DNA from: Saccharina japonica
Lineage: Eukaryota; Sar; Phaeophyceae; Laminariales; Laminariaceae
Direction of reading: 5' to 3'
Length of the DNA: 64,000 bases
Assembly (NCBI GenBank): GCA_008828725.1
Contig: MEHQ01003349.1
Span: 225,707 to 289,706 of the forward strand
Shown here: positions 23,001 to 30,723 of the stretch, one piece after another
Position numbering within the stretch: position 1 is the first letter of the stretch
Layout of the letters: every line of letters begins with the position of its first letter
The notes under the pieces: generated by a model
The model's input: only the letters and a program-made list of their open reading frames with translations
What the model was told of the DNA's origin: nothing
Databases searched by the model: none
Position numbers and translations under genes: made by a program

Positions 23001-26000
23001 ATAGGGGATGCGAGGATCTATGGTCATACGACACCGGCCATGCATGGCGATGAGTACCCCTCCCCCCCTCACCTCCTCTACCGCCTCCTTTACGGTGCGA
23101 CGTGGTCAATGCCCTCGCGCTTAGGCGTCTTCTGACTCTTGCCTTTAGAACTGCACTTTTATGACGTTTGTGGGGGACTAACTAACTATTCGGAATAAGA
23201 GTTGACTATATATTTCCAGTTATGAGAGGGCTTCCCCCCCGTCCCGTCCCCCCTCCCCGTCCTCTTCGGCCTCTTTACGATCCGACATGGTTGTCCAATC
23301 AACGCGCGCGTAGACATGTTTTAACGCTTTAAATCAACCTGTACCCTCATTTTTTCGCTGCTCAGAACTGTACCAGGTAGCTGACTACTTTTTCTTATTT
23401 GCAGTACGAGCACTTACGTAAAAAGGTCAAGGTTTAACCCCCCCCCCCCCCCCCCGTTTCCCCGTTCCCCCCCATCTATCGCCTTTTCACGGCGTGCGAC
23501 GCCATGGTTTTGTCGAACCCACACGGCGTGCTTGCAGGCATCTTCTAACGCTTGCGCCGGACTTCCGGCTGGCAAGAGGAACCGAAGCCGCGGTCGTGGC
23601 AGCCCTAGACAGGCCGACCGAGAAGCCGAGAGTCTTGGTCATCCCGCAGTGGTGTGTCGACCCTCCAGACTCGGACTCCGCCGCGGCAGCGAGGATGAAG
23701 GAGGGGAAGGGGGAGGGGGAGGCGCTACCGCCGGCGCCTGAGTGGCCGTCCCTGAGTCTCGATGACCTGAGGGAACAGAGGGAGGATGACGCGGCGGGGT
23801 TGTGTCACACGCGCCGGTCCGACTCGTCGGAGACTGAACTTTGGTTCGGAGCTTCGGCGAGCGAAGAGGAGGAGGAGGACGCGGGTCGGGGTCGGGATGG
23901 GGATCAGGGTGGGCTGAGAGGGGGCGGGGGGGGGGAGGAAGCTGGGGGGCGGGGGTGGGGAGATAGTGGACGGTATGCCCCTGTTAAGGTCGGACGCAGT
24001 GGCTCCCGTAATGGTGGTGGACCTGTGGTCTGCACCGGCGCTGTTCTTGCGGCACTTGGAGGTCAGTTTCTGTTCACAGTCATATTACGGAGGACCTTAG
24101 AGTAAATAGGGGACCCAAAATTGTTGATAAAAATGGGTAAATATATAGGTTTTGGTGTGCACCGTAGGTTCCCTATGAATAGGACCAAATATTGTTGATA
24201 AAAATAGGTAAATATATAGGTCTTTGATACTACCGTAGGTCCTATTTACTAGTGTTTACTATGGTCCCCCGTCATAGTTGCTGCGGGCTACTGTAGTTAT
24301 GGTATGCTTCTTTCTCCTGTGGACCTTGGGTTGCATAATTTTCCGGGAATTTTTCCTGCTGATGATCGGTATCGGCATCTATTGCCTACATCTGCTCGTA
24401 CATCAAAAGCACCAGTTATACCTTACTTCTGCTATTATACGAGTATTAGGTATTACGAGTATACATATATTAGATGTACATGCGTATAATATACTGAAGA
24501 ACAGGATTTTTTTCCCCCATTGTTGTTGTTGGTTTTTTTTTTTTTCGTTTTTTTGTTCCTTAACCCGCCTCGTGTTTCCGTTTTTTTAATTTTCCAACCC
24601 CCCGCAGGAGTTCACTCGTCCGCGATGTTTCGACGGCGCTTACGCGAGGGGGCTGTGGGCGGCCGGGTTTTCTTTTTACGTGGTGCGGGGTGCCGCTGTG
24701 TTCAGTTCAGCCAAGCAAAACACAAGTGGTTGCCGGCCATCAGGTCACTTGCCGATGGACGCGTACACGGCGTTCCTCAAGGTGAATCGTGGTCTAGATC
24801 GTTGTCTTATCTAGGTTGTTATCTAGGTCGTTATCTACAGTAGATCGTTATCTTTCTAGGTCATTATCTAGATCGTTATCTAGATCGTTAGCTGGATCAT
24901 CGTTATCTTATCTAGATCGTTAGCTAGATCATCGTTATCCTATCTAGATCGTTATCTAGATCTTTATCTAGATCGTTATCTAGATCGTTATCTAGATTGT
25001 TATCTAGATCGCCATCTAGGTCGTTATCTACAGTAGATCGTTATCTTTCTAGGTCATTATCTAGATCGTTATCTAGATCGTTATCTAGATCGTTATCTAG
25101 ATCGTTATCTAGATCGTTATCTAGATCGTTATCTAGATCGTTATCTAGATCGTTATCTAGATCGTTATCTAGATCGTTATCTAGATCGTTATCTAGATCG
25201 TTATCTAGATCGTTATCTAGATCGTTATCTAGATCGTTATCTAGATCGTTATCTAGATCGTTATCTAGATCGTTATCTAGATCGTTATCTAGATCGTTAT
25301 CTAGATCGTTATCTAGATCGTTATCTAGATCGTTATCTAGATCGTTATCTAGATCGTTATCTAGATCGTTATCTAGATCGTTATCTAGATCGTTATCTAG
25401 ATCGTTATCTAGATCGTTATCTAGATCGTTATCTAGATCGTTATCTAGATCGTTATCTAGATCGTTATCTAGATCGTTATCTAGATCGTTATCTAGATCG
25501 TTATCTAGATCGTTATCTAGATCGTTATCTAGATCGTTATCTAGATCGTTATCTAGATCGTTATCTAGATCGTTATCTAGATCGTTATCTAGATCGTTAT
25601 CTAGATCGTTATCTAGATCGTTATCTAGATCGTTATCTAGATCGTTATCTAGATCGTTATCTAGATCGTTATCTAGATCGTTATCTAGATCGTTATCTAG
25701 ATCGTTATCTAGATCGTTATCTAGATCGTTATCTAGATCGTTATCTAGATCGTTATCTAGATCGTTATCTAGATCGTCACCTAGATCGTTACCTAGATCG
25801 TCACCTAGATCGGTATCTAGATCGTTATCTAGATCGTTATCTAGATCGTTATCTAGACCGTTAGTCACCTAGATCGTTACCTAGATCGTCACCTAGATCG
25901 GTATCTAGATCGTTATCTAGATCGTTATCTAGATCGTTATCTAGACCGTTATCTAGATCGTTGTCTAGATCGTTATCTAGATCGTTATCTAGACCGTTAT

Positions 26001-26201
26001 CTAGACCGTTATCTAGATCGTTATCTAGATCGTACAGCCTATCACAGGCCGTGGGATTGCTTGTCGGGTGGCAATTTTAGTTTCCTCCAAAATCGGTGTT
26101 TGGGTGATGGTATAGAGCTCCTCAAGTGAATATCCCCAGAAAATGATTGGTTCACGTCTACCTTAGTATGTGTGAAACAGTCAACACGGAGTGGATCAAG
26201 C

Positions 26202-26248
<47 letters not shown>

Positions 26249-26528
26249 CGACAGCTTAAATCCGTACTCGACTTGTAAATCGAACAGCTGTACCGAAAGG
26301 GCATGTGTCTCCCGGTCTTTCGCCCGGCCCCGGTTGAACGCCCCCACCACCGATTGGTTGTCCACGTTGATCAACACTTGGGCCCTCTGCGAAGTCTCGG
26401 GGCGACGTGTACAGAACAGCCTCAGGCGGTGGTATAGCGCATACATCTCCTTCTTATTGATGTTCTTGTTCAACCAATCGTGCGAAAACACCCCTCCGGC
26501 CTTGAAGTGACCCCCGAAGGACACAACG

Positions 26529-26574
<46 letters not shown>

Positions 26575-27669
26575 AGCGAGCATGCATGCTACAAGCCTTG
26601 CCCAGGTTGGGAAGGCTTCGTAATCGGTTAACCTTTTCATCGGTCGCTCAGGGGTCTATTGATGATGACTATCTTTAGCATTTGGCGGCGTCGGCAGGGC
26701 ACGGATTGTCTGGGGAACCGTGAGGTATATTCTGTAGGTATCGAGGTTGCTGGTTCGTTTTTTTTTCAATCCACACTGGTTCGGTCCTTTTCACCGCCTG
26801 CATCAAAGCAAAGCCCCCTCCCCTCGCGCTTGGTGCAAGCAATGCCTGCCTGGTTGGTAAAACCCAACGTGCTCCGTCCCGGCATTGTAGGGATGCGAGG
26901 GTCTATGGTCATACGACTACGGCCTTGCATGACACTTGCTCCGTCTCGAAAGGGATGCGTGGTCAATGATCAAATGACTAAGGCAAGCACCAAATAAGTA
27001 CGACCCCCACCCCCCCCTCCCCACCGCCATGCTGAATTATATTGAAACCCCTGTATGCACCAACCGCTAGCCAGCTACGAAAGCAGCAGCCCTGTCTGTT
27101 CGCGTGTTCTACCAGTCTGTCGGCGCTGTTCCGTGCTGTGCCCACTTGGTTGTTCCAACTCACACGATCAGCCCAACAGCGCCTGCCTCGGTGCTGTTCT
27201 TTCAAGCCACAGAATATGAACCAAACGCCTAATTCTCTCTAGAACAACAAACAGCAGATTATTGTTCTTGGAACGGTTCCCGATCTCTAATAATAATCTT
27301 CCCCTTTTATTAACAAATTGTGTAAAATTGTCGTGGTGTGTGCAGGATGTTCGACGAGTTTACTCCCAGGAACCGTCTACGGAAGGGGACAAATTCAGGC
27401 GGTTATCGACTAAAATCAGCAAGTCGGGGCGGAAACCTCGGCCGGCGAGACTGAGCACTCACCCCTTCGGCAAACGAGTAGAAGGAGATGAGGGGGCAGC
27501 AGAGGGTGACGAGGCGAACGGAGACGAAGAGTGGTTTGCGCCAGACCCAGAGGGTGGTGCAGGCGACGCTCAGTCGAACGACCCCGAGTTTGGTGAAGGC
27601 GAGGCTCAATCGAGCGACCCACTTGAGCCCGACCCGGATTCAGAGCCAGACTTTGAGAGTACGGAGTAG
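10771..27669 (+). CDS. Gene A: DUF6625-like plus GT49-like glycosyltransferase, 12 visible exons, 5' end not found
   Basis: Exons 10771-11001, 12082-12251, 12739-12859, 13850-13951, 16286-16439, 17471-17538, 19205-19354, 20024-20272, 22102-22304, 23538-24061, 24608-24781 and 27346-27669 join with matching phases at every GT-AG border into about 822 residues. The first half carries MVEFKPALGWVF and HWAYGDLDVFFGD, then FGDQQRAYLRGQ and EGCYS. This is the pattern of the DUF6625 family of glycosyltransferase-like proteins (K-P-A-G, then a D-x-D nucleotide-sugar site). The second half, from exon 8 on, resembles GT49 (LARGE/B4GAT1 type), with a possible LLNAV...LLTLAPDF equivalent of the LRN...DxD region. 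The likely role is Golgi glycan synthesis; the acceptor is unknown. The N-terminus, including any membrane anchor, lies upstream of 10771, probably in a distant exon. Exon 10 needs a one-base correction. The family call rests on recognised motifs, not a search. An inactive C-terminal domain is possible. Confidence 0.7.
11281..12094. repeat. Tandem repeat filling gene A intron 1 and running into exon 2
   Basis: Seven copies of a unit built on CGTTACGCTGACGGCCTCAG then AACCCTTACTAC (at about 11289, 11335, 11590, 11645, 11690, 12010 and 12056), embedded in a larger duplication of about 375 bp with ctcgaattaagagaaac. The last copy supplies the acceptor of exon 2. Confidence 0.75.
12082..12251 (+). 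CDS. Gene A exon 2: KPALG and DLD motif
   Basis: Phase 0 to 2. It opens with NPYYMVEFKPALG and holds the D-L-D candidate metal/nucleotide-sugar site (visible residues 107-109). The donor is TACAG|gtatgt. The acceptor and the first four codons lie inside the last copy of a tandem repeat that fills intron 1. Confidence 0.85.
12739..12859 (+). CDS. Gene A exon 3
   Basis: Phase 2 to 0. The acceptor is tgctgcag; the split codon gives Ser followed by FGDQQRAYLRGQLTVHKS, then NHIWRNCPHLSNYL. The GDxQRxxxRGQxTV string is characteristic of the DUF6625-like domain. Confidence 0.85.
13850..13951 (+). CDS. Gene A exon 4
   Basis: Phase 0 to 0, 34 codons. The acceptor is ggtctcag and the donor AAG|gtaagc. 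It encodes ESAEGCYSMALMYT, matching the E-G-C-Y-S motif seen after the RGQ motif in this family. Confidence 0.8.
13985..14605. repeat. GGTTGTGATGACACCAAT minisatellite in gene A intron 4
   Basis: About 34 variants of an 18-bp unit, with 15- and 21-bp variants. The long frames through it on both strands are by-products. Confidence 0.9.
15010..15129 (+). repeat. Poly-C-tailed repeat, subfamily 2, gene A intron 4
   Basis: ggtgctccgtctcgaaaggg, gtggtcaatggtcaaacgac, then aaatgagtac and a run of 23 C (15107-15129). Confidence 0.6.
15319..15466. repeat. 62-bp tandem repeat, about 2.5 copies
   Basis: Three starts of ggtatagc(a/g)acctaaaaa, then gcggtctacttcaggtattg and a cccggggta link, in gene A intron 4. 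Confidence 0.75.
15508..15735 (-). repeat. GATC-rich hairpin repeat, copy 1
   Basis: Inverted relative to copies 2-5. Contains gatcctaacctgccgttaag and the ggatctgt...acagatcc hairpin, plus internal atatgttgtgttaag repeats. Confidence 0.6.
16286..16439 (+). CDS. Gene A exon 5
   Basis: Phase 0 to 1. The acceptor follows a long T tract (gtttaccag). It encodes VYCEYWINPKFQTCLRL and FLIEGKYYER, rich in aromatic residues and cysteines. The preceding intron is 2.3 kb and holds a minisatellite. Confidence 0.8.
16527..16841. mobile_element. Inverted-repeat element with internal (CCCTAA) array
   Basis: Arms of about 45 bp (16527-16572 and 16796-16841) share ATCTGCCCGCTCA and GCGAACTTC in inverted form. 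The interior has ctctaaccctaaccctaacc and a gcggccaccactccgaccc segment. Same design as 4155-4454 but unrelated arms. Confidence 0.65.
17471..17538 (+). CDS. Gene A exon 6
   Basis: Phase 1 to 0, short exon. It follows a T tract ending tttgggcag and encodes FVNLWKDKVEGGCSMGAFHH. The phase fit on both sides and the GAFHHF string support it. Confidence 0.75.
17590..17662. repeat. Near-perfect 73-bp palindrome
   Basis: Arms of 27 bp with one mismatch (GGACTGGAGTCCCGTTTTGG... and its complement ...CCAAAACGGGACTGCAGTCC) around ttacttagaattagagtgg. Related but less symmetric text is at about 1980-2180, 11890-11945, 16128-16170, 48785-48815, 48950-49030 and 59480-59520. Confidence 0.8.
18370..18550 (+). 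mobile_element. SINE tail fragment, copy 3
   Basis: 3' part only of the tRNA-SINE family: gtgaccccggacctgagttac, then gagggcgaagata and an A-rich end. It lies in gene A intron 6. Confidence 0.55.
18797..18881. repeat. 85-bp hairpin with 33-bp arms
   Basis: 18797-18829 and 18849-18881 are inverted copies with one mismatch (TTTTCATTGGTCAACACG and complement) around a 19-base loop. In gene A intron 6, flanked by A-rich and AT-rich tracts. Confidence 0.85.
19205..19354 (+). CDS. Gene A exon 7: proline-rich linker
   Basis: Phase 0 to 0, 50 codons. The acceptor is ttccctcag and the donor GAG|gtgcgt. It is rich in Pro and Gly (WNTRPPMPPVHRGM) and probably links the two catalytic-type domains. Confidence 0.75.
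19418..19522 (-). mobile_element. SINE tail fragment, copy 4 (inverted)
   Basis: Reverse complement of the SINE tail (cccatttatcatcttcgcac, then gtaactcagatccggggtca), in gene A intron 7 and followed by a T tract. Confidence 0.55.
19566..19815 (+). repeat. Poly-C-tailed repeat, subfamily 1, copy A
   Basis: Most complete copy: ggttcctagtagggtgcagc, catgcgactcgccgaaa, cggcgcttcgc, ccgtcccggaattgtag and tacgactacggccttgcat. Lies in gene A intron 7. Confidence 0.65.
20024..20272 (+). CDS. Gene A exon 8: start of GT49-like region
   Basis: Phase 0 to 0, 83 codons. The acceptor is acctggcag and the donor AAG|gtgcgg. It ends VDDLVGLLHSCREWEGPK, which resembles the W-x-GP segment that opens GT49 domains. 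A G-rich 13-bp tandem repeat begins about 20 bp after the donor. Confidence 0.75.
20287..20560 (+). repeat. G10-TTT 13-bp tandem repeat
   Basis: About 19 copies of ten Gs plus TTT on the coding strand, starting about 20 bp after exon 8. Potent G-quadruplex sequence in the transcript and non-template strand. The copy number in the assembly may be unreliable. Confidence 0.9.
20690..21015. repeat. TGACTATTAC minisatellite
   Basis: About 32 variants of a 10-bp unit (tgactattac, tgactagtac, agactgttac) in gene A intron 8. Confidence 0.9.
21540..22075 (+). repeat. Three tandem poly-C-tailed repeats (subfamily 1, copies B-D)
   Basis: A 5'-truncated copy (21540-21597), then copies at 21600-21800 and 21826-22075. 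Each ends gcatgacatgagtac-type text followed by a C/T-rich tract, just upstream of gene A exon 9. Confidence 0.7.
22102..22304 (+). CDS. Gene A exon 9
   Basis: Phase 0 to 2. The acceptor is gcctgccag and the donor ACCAG|gtgagg. It starts VIVLLMRDSETKRVEDML and ends PRKTLLNAVGDLCQT, comparable with the YPxNxLRN segment of GT49. Confidence 0.8.
22370..22690 (+). repeat. GATC-rich hairpin repeat, copy 2
   Basis: About ten copies of a TATGATCTG 9-mer, then tagctcatgtt, ggacatgtttcctgggt, the GGATCTGTActtTACAGATCC hairpin and taacggcaggttaggatc. In gene A intron 9. Confidence 0.75.
22795..23075 (+). repeat. Poly-C-tailed repeat, subfamily 1, copy E
   Basis: gatgcagttctcacccttca, gacgtgctccgtcccggcat, ggatctatggtcatacgac, then gagtacccctcccccc. 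In gene A intron 9. Confidence 0.7.
23438..23455. repeat. Poly-C tract (18 nt)
   Basis: Homopolymer in gene A intron 9, about 80 bp before exon 10. Confidence 0.9.
23538..24061 (+). CDS. Gene A exon 10: degenerate DxD segment, frame break in a G run
   Basis: Starts in phase 2 after gcttgcag with HLLTLAPDFRLARG, where GT49 enzymes carry the DxD motif; here it reads A-P-D. An acidic low-complexity loop follows. The coherent end, EIVDGMPLLRSD then PVMVVDLWSAPALFLRH, lies one frame over from the start. The switch falls in the G runs at about 23917-23960, including a run of ten Gs at 23926-23935. Removing one base there also restores phase 0 at the donor GAG|gtcagt, so a homopolymer error is the simplest explanation. 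Confidence 0.7.
24084..24275. mobile_element. MITE family 2, copy 2, in gene A intron 10
   Basis: Begins 22 bp after exon 10. Ends are ATTACGGAGGACC and GGTCCCCCGTCAT. The interior contains two tandem copies of the gataaaaataggtaaatata core, so it is longer than copy 1. Confidence 0.6.
24608..24781 (+). CDS. Gene A exon 11
   Basis: Phase 0 to 0, 58 codons. The acceptor is cccccgcag and the donor AAG|gtgaat. It encodes ARGLWAAGFSFYVVRGAAVF and ends MDAYTAFLK. This matches the late GT49 strand in which a buried hydrophobic block precedes the C-terminal helix. Confidence 0.75.
24787..26037. repeat. CTAGATCGTTAT 12-bp array, about 1.25 kb
   Basis: About 100 copies. The core at 25060-25770 is almost perfect; the flanks have cacc, cggt and accg variants. 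It lies in gene A intron 11. Both strands are open (Leu-Asp-Asn-Asp and Leu-Ser-Arg-Ser repeats), a by-product of a 12-bp period. Confidence 0.97.
26203..26574 (-). pseudogene. DIRS-type retroelement RNase H remnant between two 45-nt poly-C tracts
   Basis: Minus-strand residues NKKEMYALYHRLRLFC, VLINVDNQSVVGAFNRGRA and LFDLQVEYGFKLS match the RNase H domain of DIRS/Ngaro-type pol proteins, including the active-site Glu (in KKE) and Asp (in VDN). The readable part is 26248-26530. It is bounded by 45 Cs at 26530-26574 and 45 Cs at 26203-26247, where pol sequence would continue. Some matching text follows the second tract. Lies antisense in gene A intron 11. Confidence 0.6.
26800..27005 (+). repeat. 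Poly-C-tailed repeats: subfamily 1 (copy F) then subfamily 2
   Basis: 26816-26935 is subfamily 1 (gcttggtgcaagcaatgcc, ccgtcccggcattgtaggga). 26937-27005 is subfamily 2 (ctccgtctcgaaagggatgc, aaataagtac), ending in a C-rich tract. Confidence 0.65.
27065..27305 (+). repeat. 240-bp dispersed repeat, copy 1
   Basis: Shares gcagccctgtctgttcgcgt, atatgaacca, aattctctct and ggttccc with 47785-48035 in the same order and strand. In gene A intron 11. Confidence 0.65.
27346..27669 (+). CDS. Gene A exon 12: acidic C-terminal tail and stop
   Basis: Phase 0, 107 codons plus TAG. It starts DVRRVYSQEPSTEGDKF and turns into an acidic tail of repeated DPE, GEGEAQSSD and DPDSEPD motifs. The acceptor is gtgtgtgcag. 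The preceding intron (2.56 kb) holds the 12-bp CTAGATCGTTAT array and a retroelement RNase H remnant. Confidence 0.7.
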   Translation, partial: DVRRVYSQEPSTEGDKFRRLSTKISKSGRKPRPARLSTHPFGKRVEGDEGAAEGDEANGDEEWFAPDPEGGAGDAQSNDPEFGEGEAQSSDPLEPDPDSEPDFESTE

Positions 27670-27745
27670 AGCGCGGGGAGGGGAGGGGGTGTGGCAGTGT
27701 TACGGGAGGCAAGTCACGCCCTGTCGGCAGGGCGGATATCGCTTG

Positions 27746-27808
27746 CTACGCAACGTGGAGTGGAGGGTGGTCATCTGTATACCGCAAATCGTGGAGAATG
27801 GACCAATC

Positions 27809-27839
<31 letters not shown>

Positions 27840-28003
27840 TTCGGCACCGCGTTTGGCGCGTAGTTAATGGCCCCCTCTTTGTTCACCTCCCGCTTGTAGC
27901 GTAGCTGTAGCTGTAGCTGTAGCTGTTGTAGAGAGAGGGCGTGTCGTGCTGTGCTGTGCGGCGGGTTCGGGTCTTGAACAATTCTGTGTAAGGATGTCCG
28001 CAA
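27746..28003 (-). pseudogene. Possible reverse-transcriptase remnant interrupted by poly-C
   Basis: Minus-strand text EGAINYAPNAVPK, then a poly-Gly run from 29 Cs (27811-27839), then DDWSILHDLRYTD. This resembles the V-x-K...WR...DLR segment of pol proteins. Short and only weakly diagnostic. Confidence 0.3.
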
Positions 28004-28182
28004 AACCCCTGTAATATCCCTCGTGCATCTATCTGTAGGTATTTATTTGAAGTGACGTTGTTGCGTGTTTTTTTTTTGTTTCCCCCTTGTGGGGGGATTT
28101 TTTCTATGTGCCCCACGCCTCCCTTGATATATTGAGGCTGGGGTGGTGGCATCAAAACCTTTCTCGGAAATCGGTGGACTTT

Positions 28183-28266
28183 CCGTCGGTCGGTGGAACT
28201 GTCGGTGGAACGGTCTGTGGAACGGTCGGTGGAACGGTCTGTGGAACGGTCTGTAGAACGGTCGGT
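28183..28266. repeat. GGTCGGTGGAAC minisatellite
   Basis: About seven 12-bp variants (cggtcggtggaac, cggtctgtggaac) before the assembly gap. Confidence 0.85.
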
Positions 28267-28317
28267 CGACGGGGTTTATTTTATTTTATTTCTATATGCG
28301 TAGCTGGGGAGGGGGGG

Positions 28318-28407
28318 NNNNNNNNNNNNNNNNNNNNNNNNNNNNNNNNNNNNNNNNNNNNNNNNNNNNNNNNNNNNNNNNNNNNNNNNNNNNNNNNNNN
28401 NNNNNNN
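28318..28407. other. Assembly gap, 90 N
   Basis: Flanked on both sides by G runs, as expected when an assembler stops in a homopolymer. Sequence and true length are unknown. Confidence 0.99.
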
Positions 28408-28965
28408 GGGTAGGTGGACACGCGGGGGTGGGGCATTGTACTCTCCAGGACAAGCTAGCTTGGGGGGGAGAGGGCGGGTGGCATTGCATATTCCTCTTTT
28501 GGAGGCGCAAGGTGTGTGTGTGCCTGAGCTGACTGCTGCGACGCGATTTTGTTTATTTAGTCTCATTGTCCCGACAACGCGGGGCGGGGCGTGGTCCGGG
28601 GGCGAGCCTCGCGACCCCCCCGCCCTTCCACGGCGTGTGTGACCCGGCCTCCCTAGGCGGTAAAGGGCGGGACGAGGCTGTTTTGTTTTGATGCTTGCAT
28701 GGTTTGCGTAGAAGATTTGTGTTTTTTGCTTGCGTGTTTGTGATGATCTTGAGTGGTTCGTGTCTTCTTGCGTTTTTGTACGTGGTTGTTTCATCTCTCT
28801 TGTGTGTGGGGGCGAGGGCGCGGGCAGAGGCGGGGTGGGGGGGGTGATCGGATAATTTTGGGCGGGGCTTTGGGCCCCGTCGGGTGTGTCGCTGAGGTGG
28901 AGCCAACACAAAACGGCCCAAGGTGGGGTTGTGTTTGGGCGGCTGGCTCTTCAAGCTGCCGGTCG

Positions 28966-29145
28966 GGTATTCGGGCGATTTTACCGATTAGGCGATGGTG
29001 CCGATTCGAGCGATAATACCAATTAAGCGGTTGTACCGATTCGGGTGTTGATACCGATTCGGCGATGGTGCCGATTCTGGCGATAGTACCGACTAGGCGA
29101 TAGTACCGATTCGGGCGATAATACCGATTAGCCGATTATATCATT
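28966..29145. repeat. 18-bp TACCGATTCGGGCGATAA repeat
   Basis: About ten variants of gcgat(a/g)(g/a)taccgatt(c/a)gg. Confidence 0.85.
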
Positions 29146-30229
29146 TAGGGCGGGTGCAAGCAACACTGTTGGGTAGATGGGATGTTGATATGGTGTAGTA
29201 CTGTGATGCATACTCCATGTGATACGTTGTTCTTTTTGTTTTTACGGAAATGGTGGTATGATGGCGCGTACTCGCGTGATGTCCGCCTGCCTGTACGTAT
29301 GTCAACCACCCCGATTTGGTTTCAGATAACATCAATGGCATCACCGCGATTGGTTTCCAATAATAACGTTGCTATGGCGAGCAAAAGCAGCACCAGCAAA
29401 AAAAGCAAAACACGCAGCGGCAGCAAAAATAGTTGCAACGGCAGCATAAAAACGCAGCAGCAGCAAAAGCAAAAGCAAAAGCAGGTGCAGCAGCTAAAGC
29501 AGAAGCAAAAGTGGCGGCAAGGGCCCGTGATCTAACGTGTCCAGGTTACGTACATTGACACCGTGATCCGCTGGACATAATAGAGGGCCCTCCTCTGGCG
29601 GGGGCACGTGGTAATCGCGAGTACCTGGTAGACCTTACGATTTTGCCCCGTAGCCGACCCGCTTCCACTTAGTCTATCCTACGCAACCCGTAGCCGACCC
29701 CGCTTCCACGTAGTCTGTCGTAACCAAAGCTCATCAAGGACTTTAGGTTTTCCCTCACTGTGCGTACGAGTTCTGGTTTGTGTGTCAGGCGAGACGCTAA
29801 CGATGGGCGTTCCACGTGCCATTCTCAACGTTTCATATTTTCATTTATTTTTGTTACGCGAACGGGTCGTTGTGTTCTTGTGTCCGCCCGCTGGTGTGGA
29901 TGTCTCACCGAGATCTGGAGTGGATGCTTACTGATATTAATATAATTGGTCGCCCTCGACCCTATCTTGTTGCTTGTGTTTCCCGCCCTTGTCTGTCAGG
30001 GCGTGGTGCAGCGTCCCACCCACTTATTATGAGGGTGTATTTTACGCGAAACCCATCTTGGCGCTTTTACCGGCAAGACCGTGAGGCTCGATGCGATGGT
30101 TGGTGGCACTCTTGCCCCTTGACGGACATCCCTCATGGAACTCCCCATACAAAACCCTTTACACCGAGTATAAAGAGTCCTTGGCGGGCCAAAACCTAGA
30201 CCGCCAAGCGACACATTTGTTCGAAGCAA

Positions 30230-30420
30230 ACTCGTGACTGACAGAAGCAAACTTCTCAAAAGACACACACACTCGTGACCACAGAGGAACAAAAAAAACG
30301 GATCAAAACACACAAAACTCGCGACGACAGAAGAAGCAGAAAACCGATCAAAGCACACACACTCGTGACAGCACAAGTATCCTACGAGTATCCCCTCAAA
30401 GCACACACACACGCGTCTTC
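30230..30420. repeat. Tandem repeat with ACACACACTCGTGAC units
   Basis: Four to five units of 40-50 bp sharing cacacacactcgtgac and cggatcaaa(a/g)cacaca. Confidence 0.7.
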
Positions 30421-30444
30421 AGAAGCAGCAGCACTTCTCTTAAA

Positions 30445-30723
30445 TCAATCGCCGAGCTCTCCCCTTCCCCCCTCCCCCTCCTCCTCCTCCTCCTCCTCCC
30501 TCCCCCCCTCTTCGAAGCTTAACCTTCGACGAAGCCCCGCGCCCGTCCCGTGCCCACCTCCAACCCAACCTCCACCCCCGTCCCCGCCCCCCAACACCGC
30601 CTCCGCCCCGAGCTCGACCGCAGACAAAGTCGCCCGGGGCCGACCCCCTCGCACCGCCGACGATTGCCTCGAAAGGTCACCACCGCCCCAGCCTTCTCTG
30701 GAGTTGCCGTCGGAGGGCTGAGG
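30445..30723 (-). CDS. Gene B exon 10: acidic tail and stop (tentative)
   Basis: Phase 0 after ccatcacag; an alternative acceptor six bases on is also in phase. Encodes SREGWGGGDLSRQSSAVRGG, then a Gly-rich stretch and a run of seven Glu before TGA. It is included because the frame is open and the phase matches exon 9, but its composition is low-complexity, so it is less certain than the others. Confidence 0.45.
   Translation of the reverse strand, partial: PQPSDGNSREGWGGGDLSRQSSAVRGGRPRATLSAVELGAEAVLGGGDGGGGWVGGGHGTGAGLRRRLSFEEGGREEEEEEEGEGGRGELGD

Larger units (their letters stand above)
27670..30444. other. Convergent intergenic region between genes A and B
   Basis: Holds a possible RT remnant, a 90-N gap and two minisatellites. 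No convincing gene. The Pro/Ser frame antisense to gene B exon 10 is not supported. Confidence 0.5.

Noticed and set aside
24997..25872. Leu-Ser-Arg-Ser (plus) and Leu-Asp-Asn-Asp (minus) proteins of about 280 residues
   Set aside because: The 12-bp satellite stays open on both strands and has no splice signals or non-repeat sequence.
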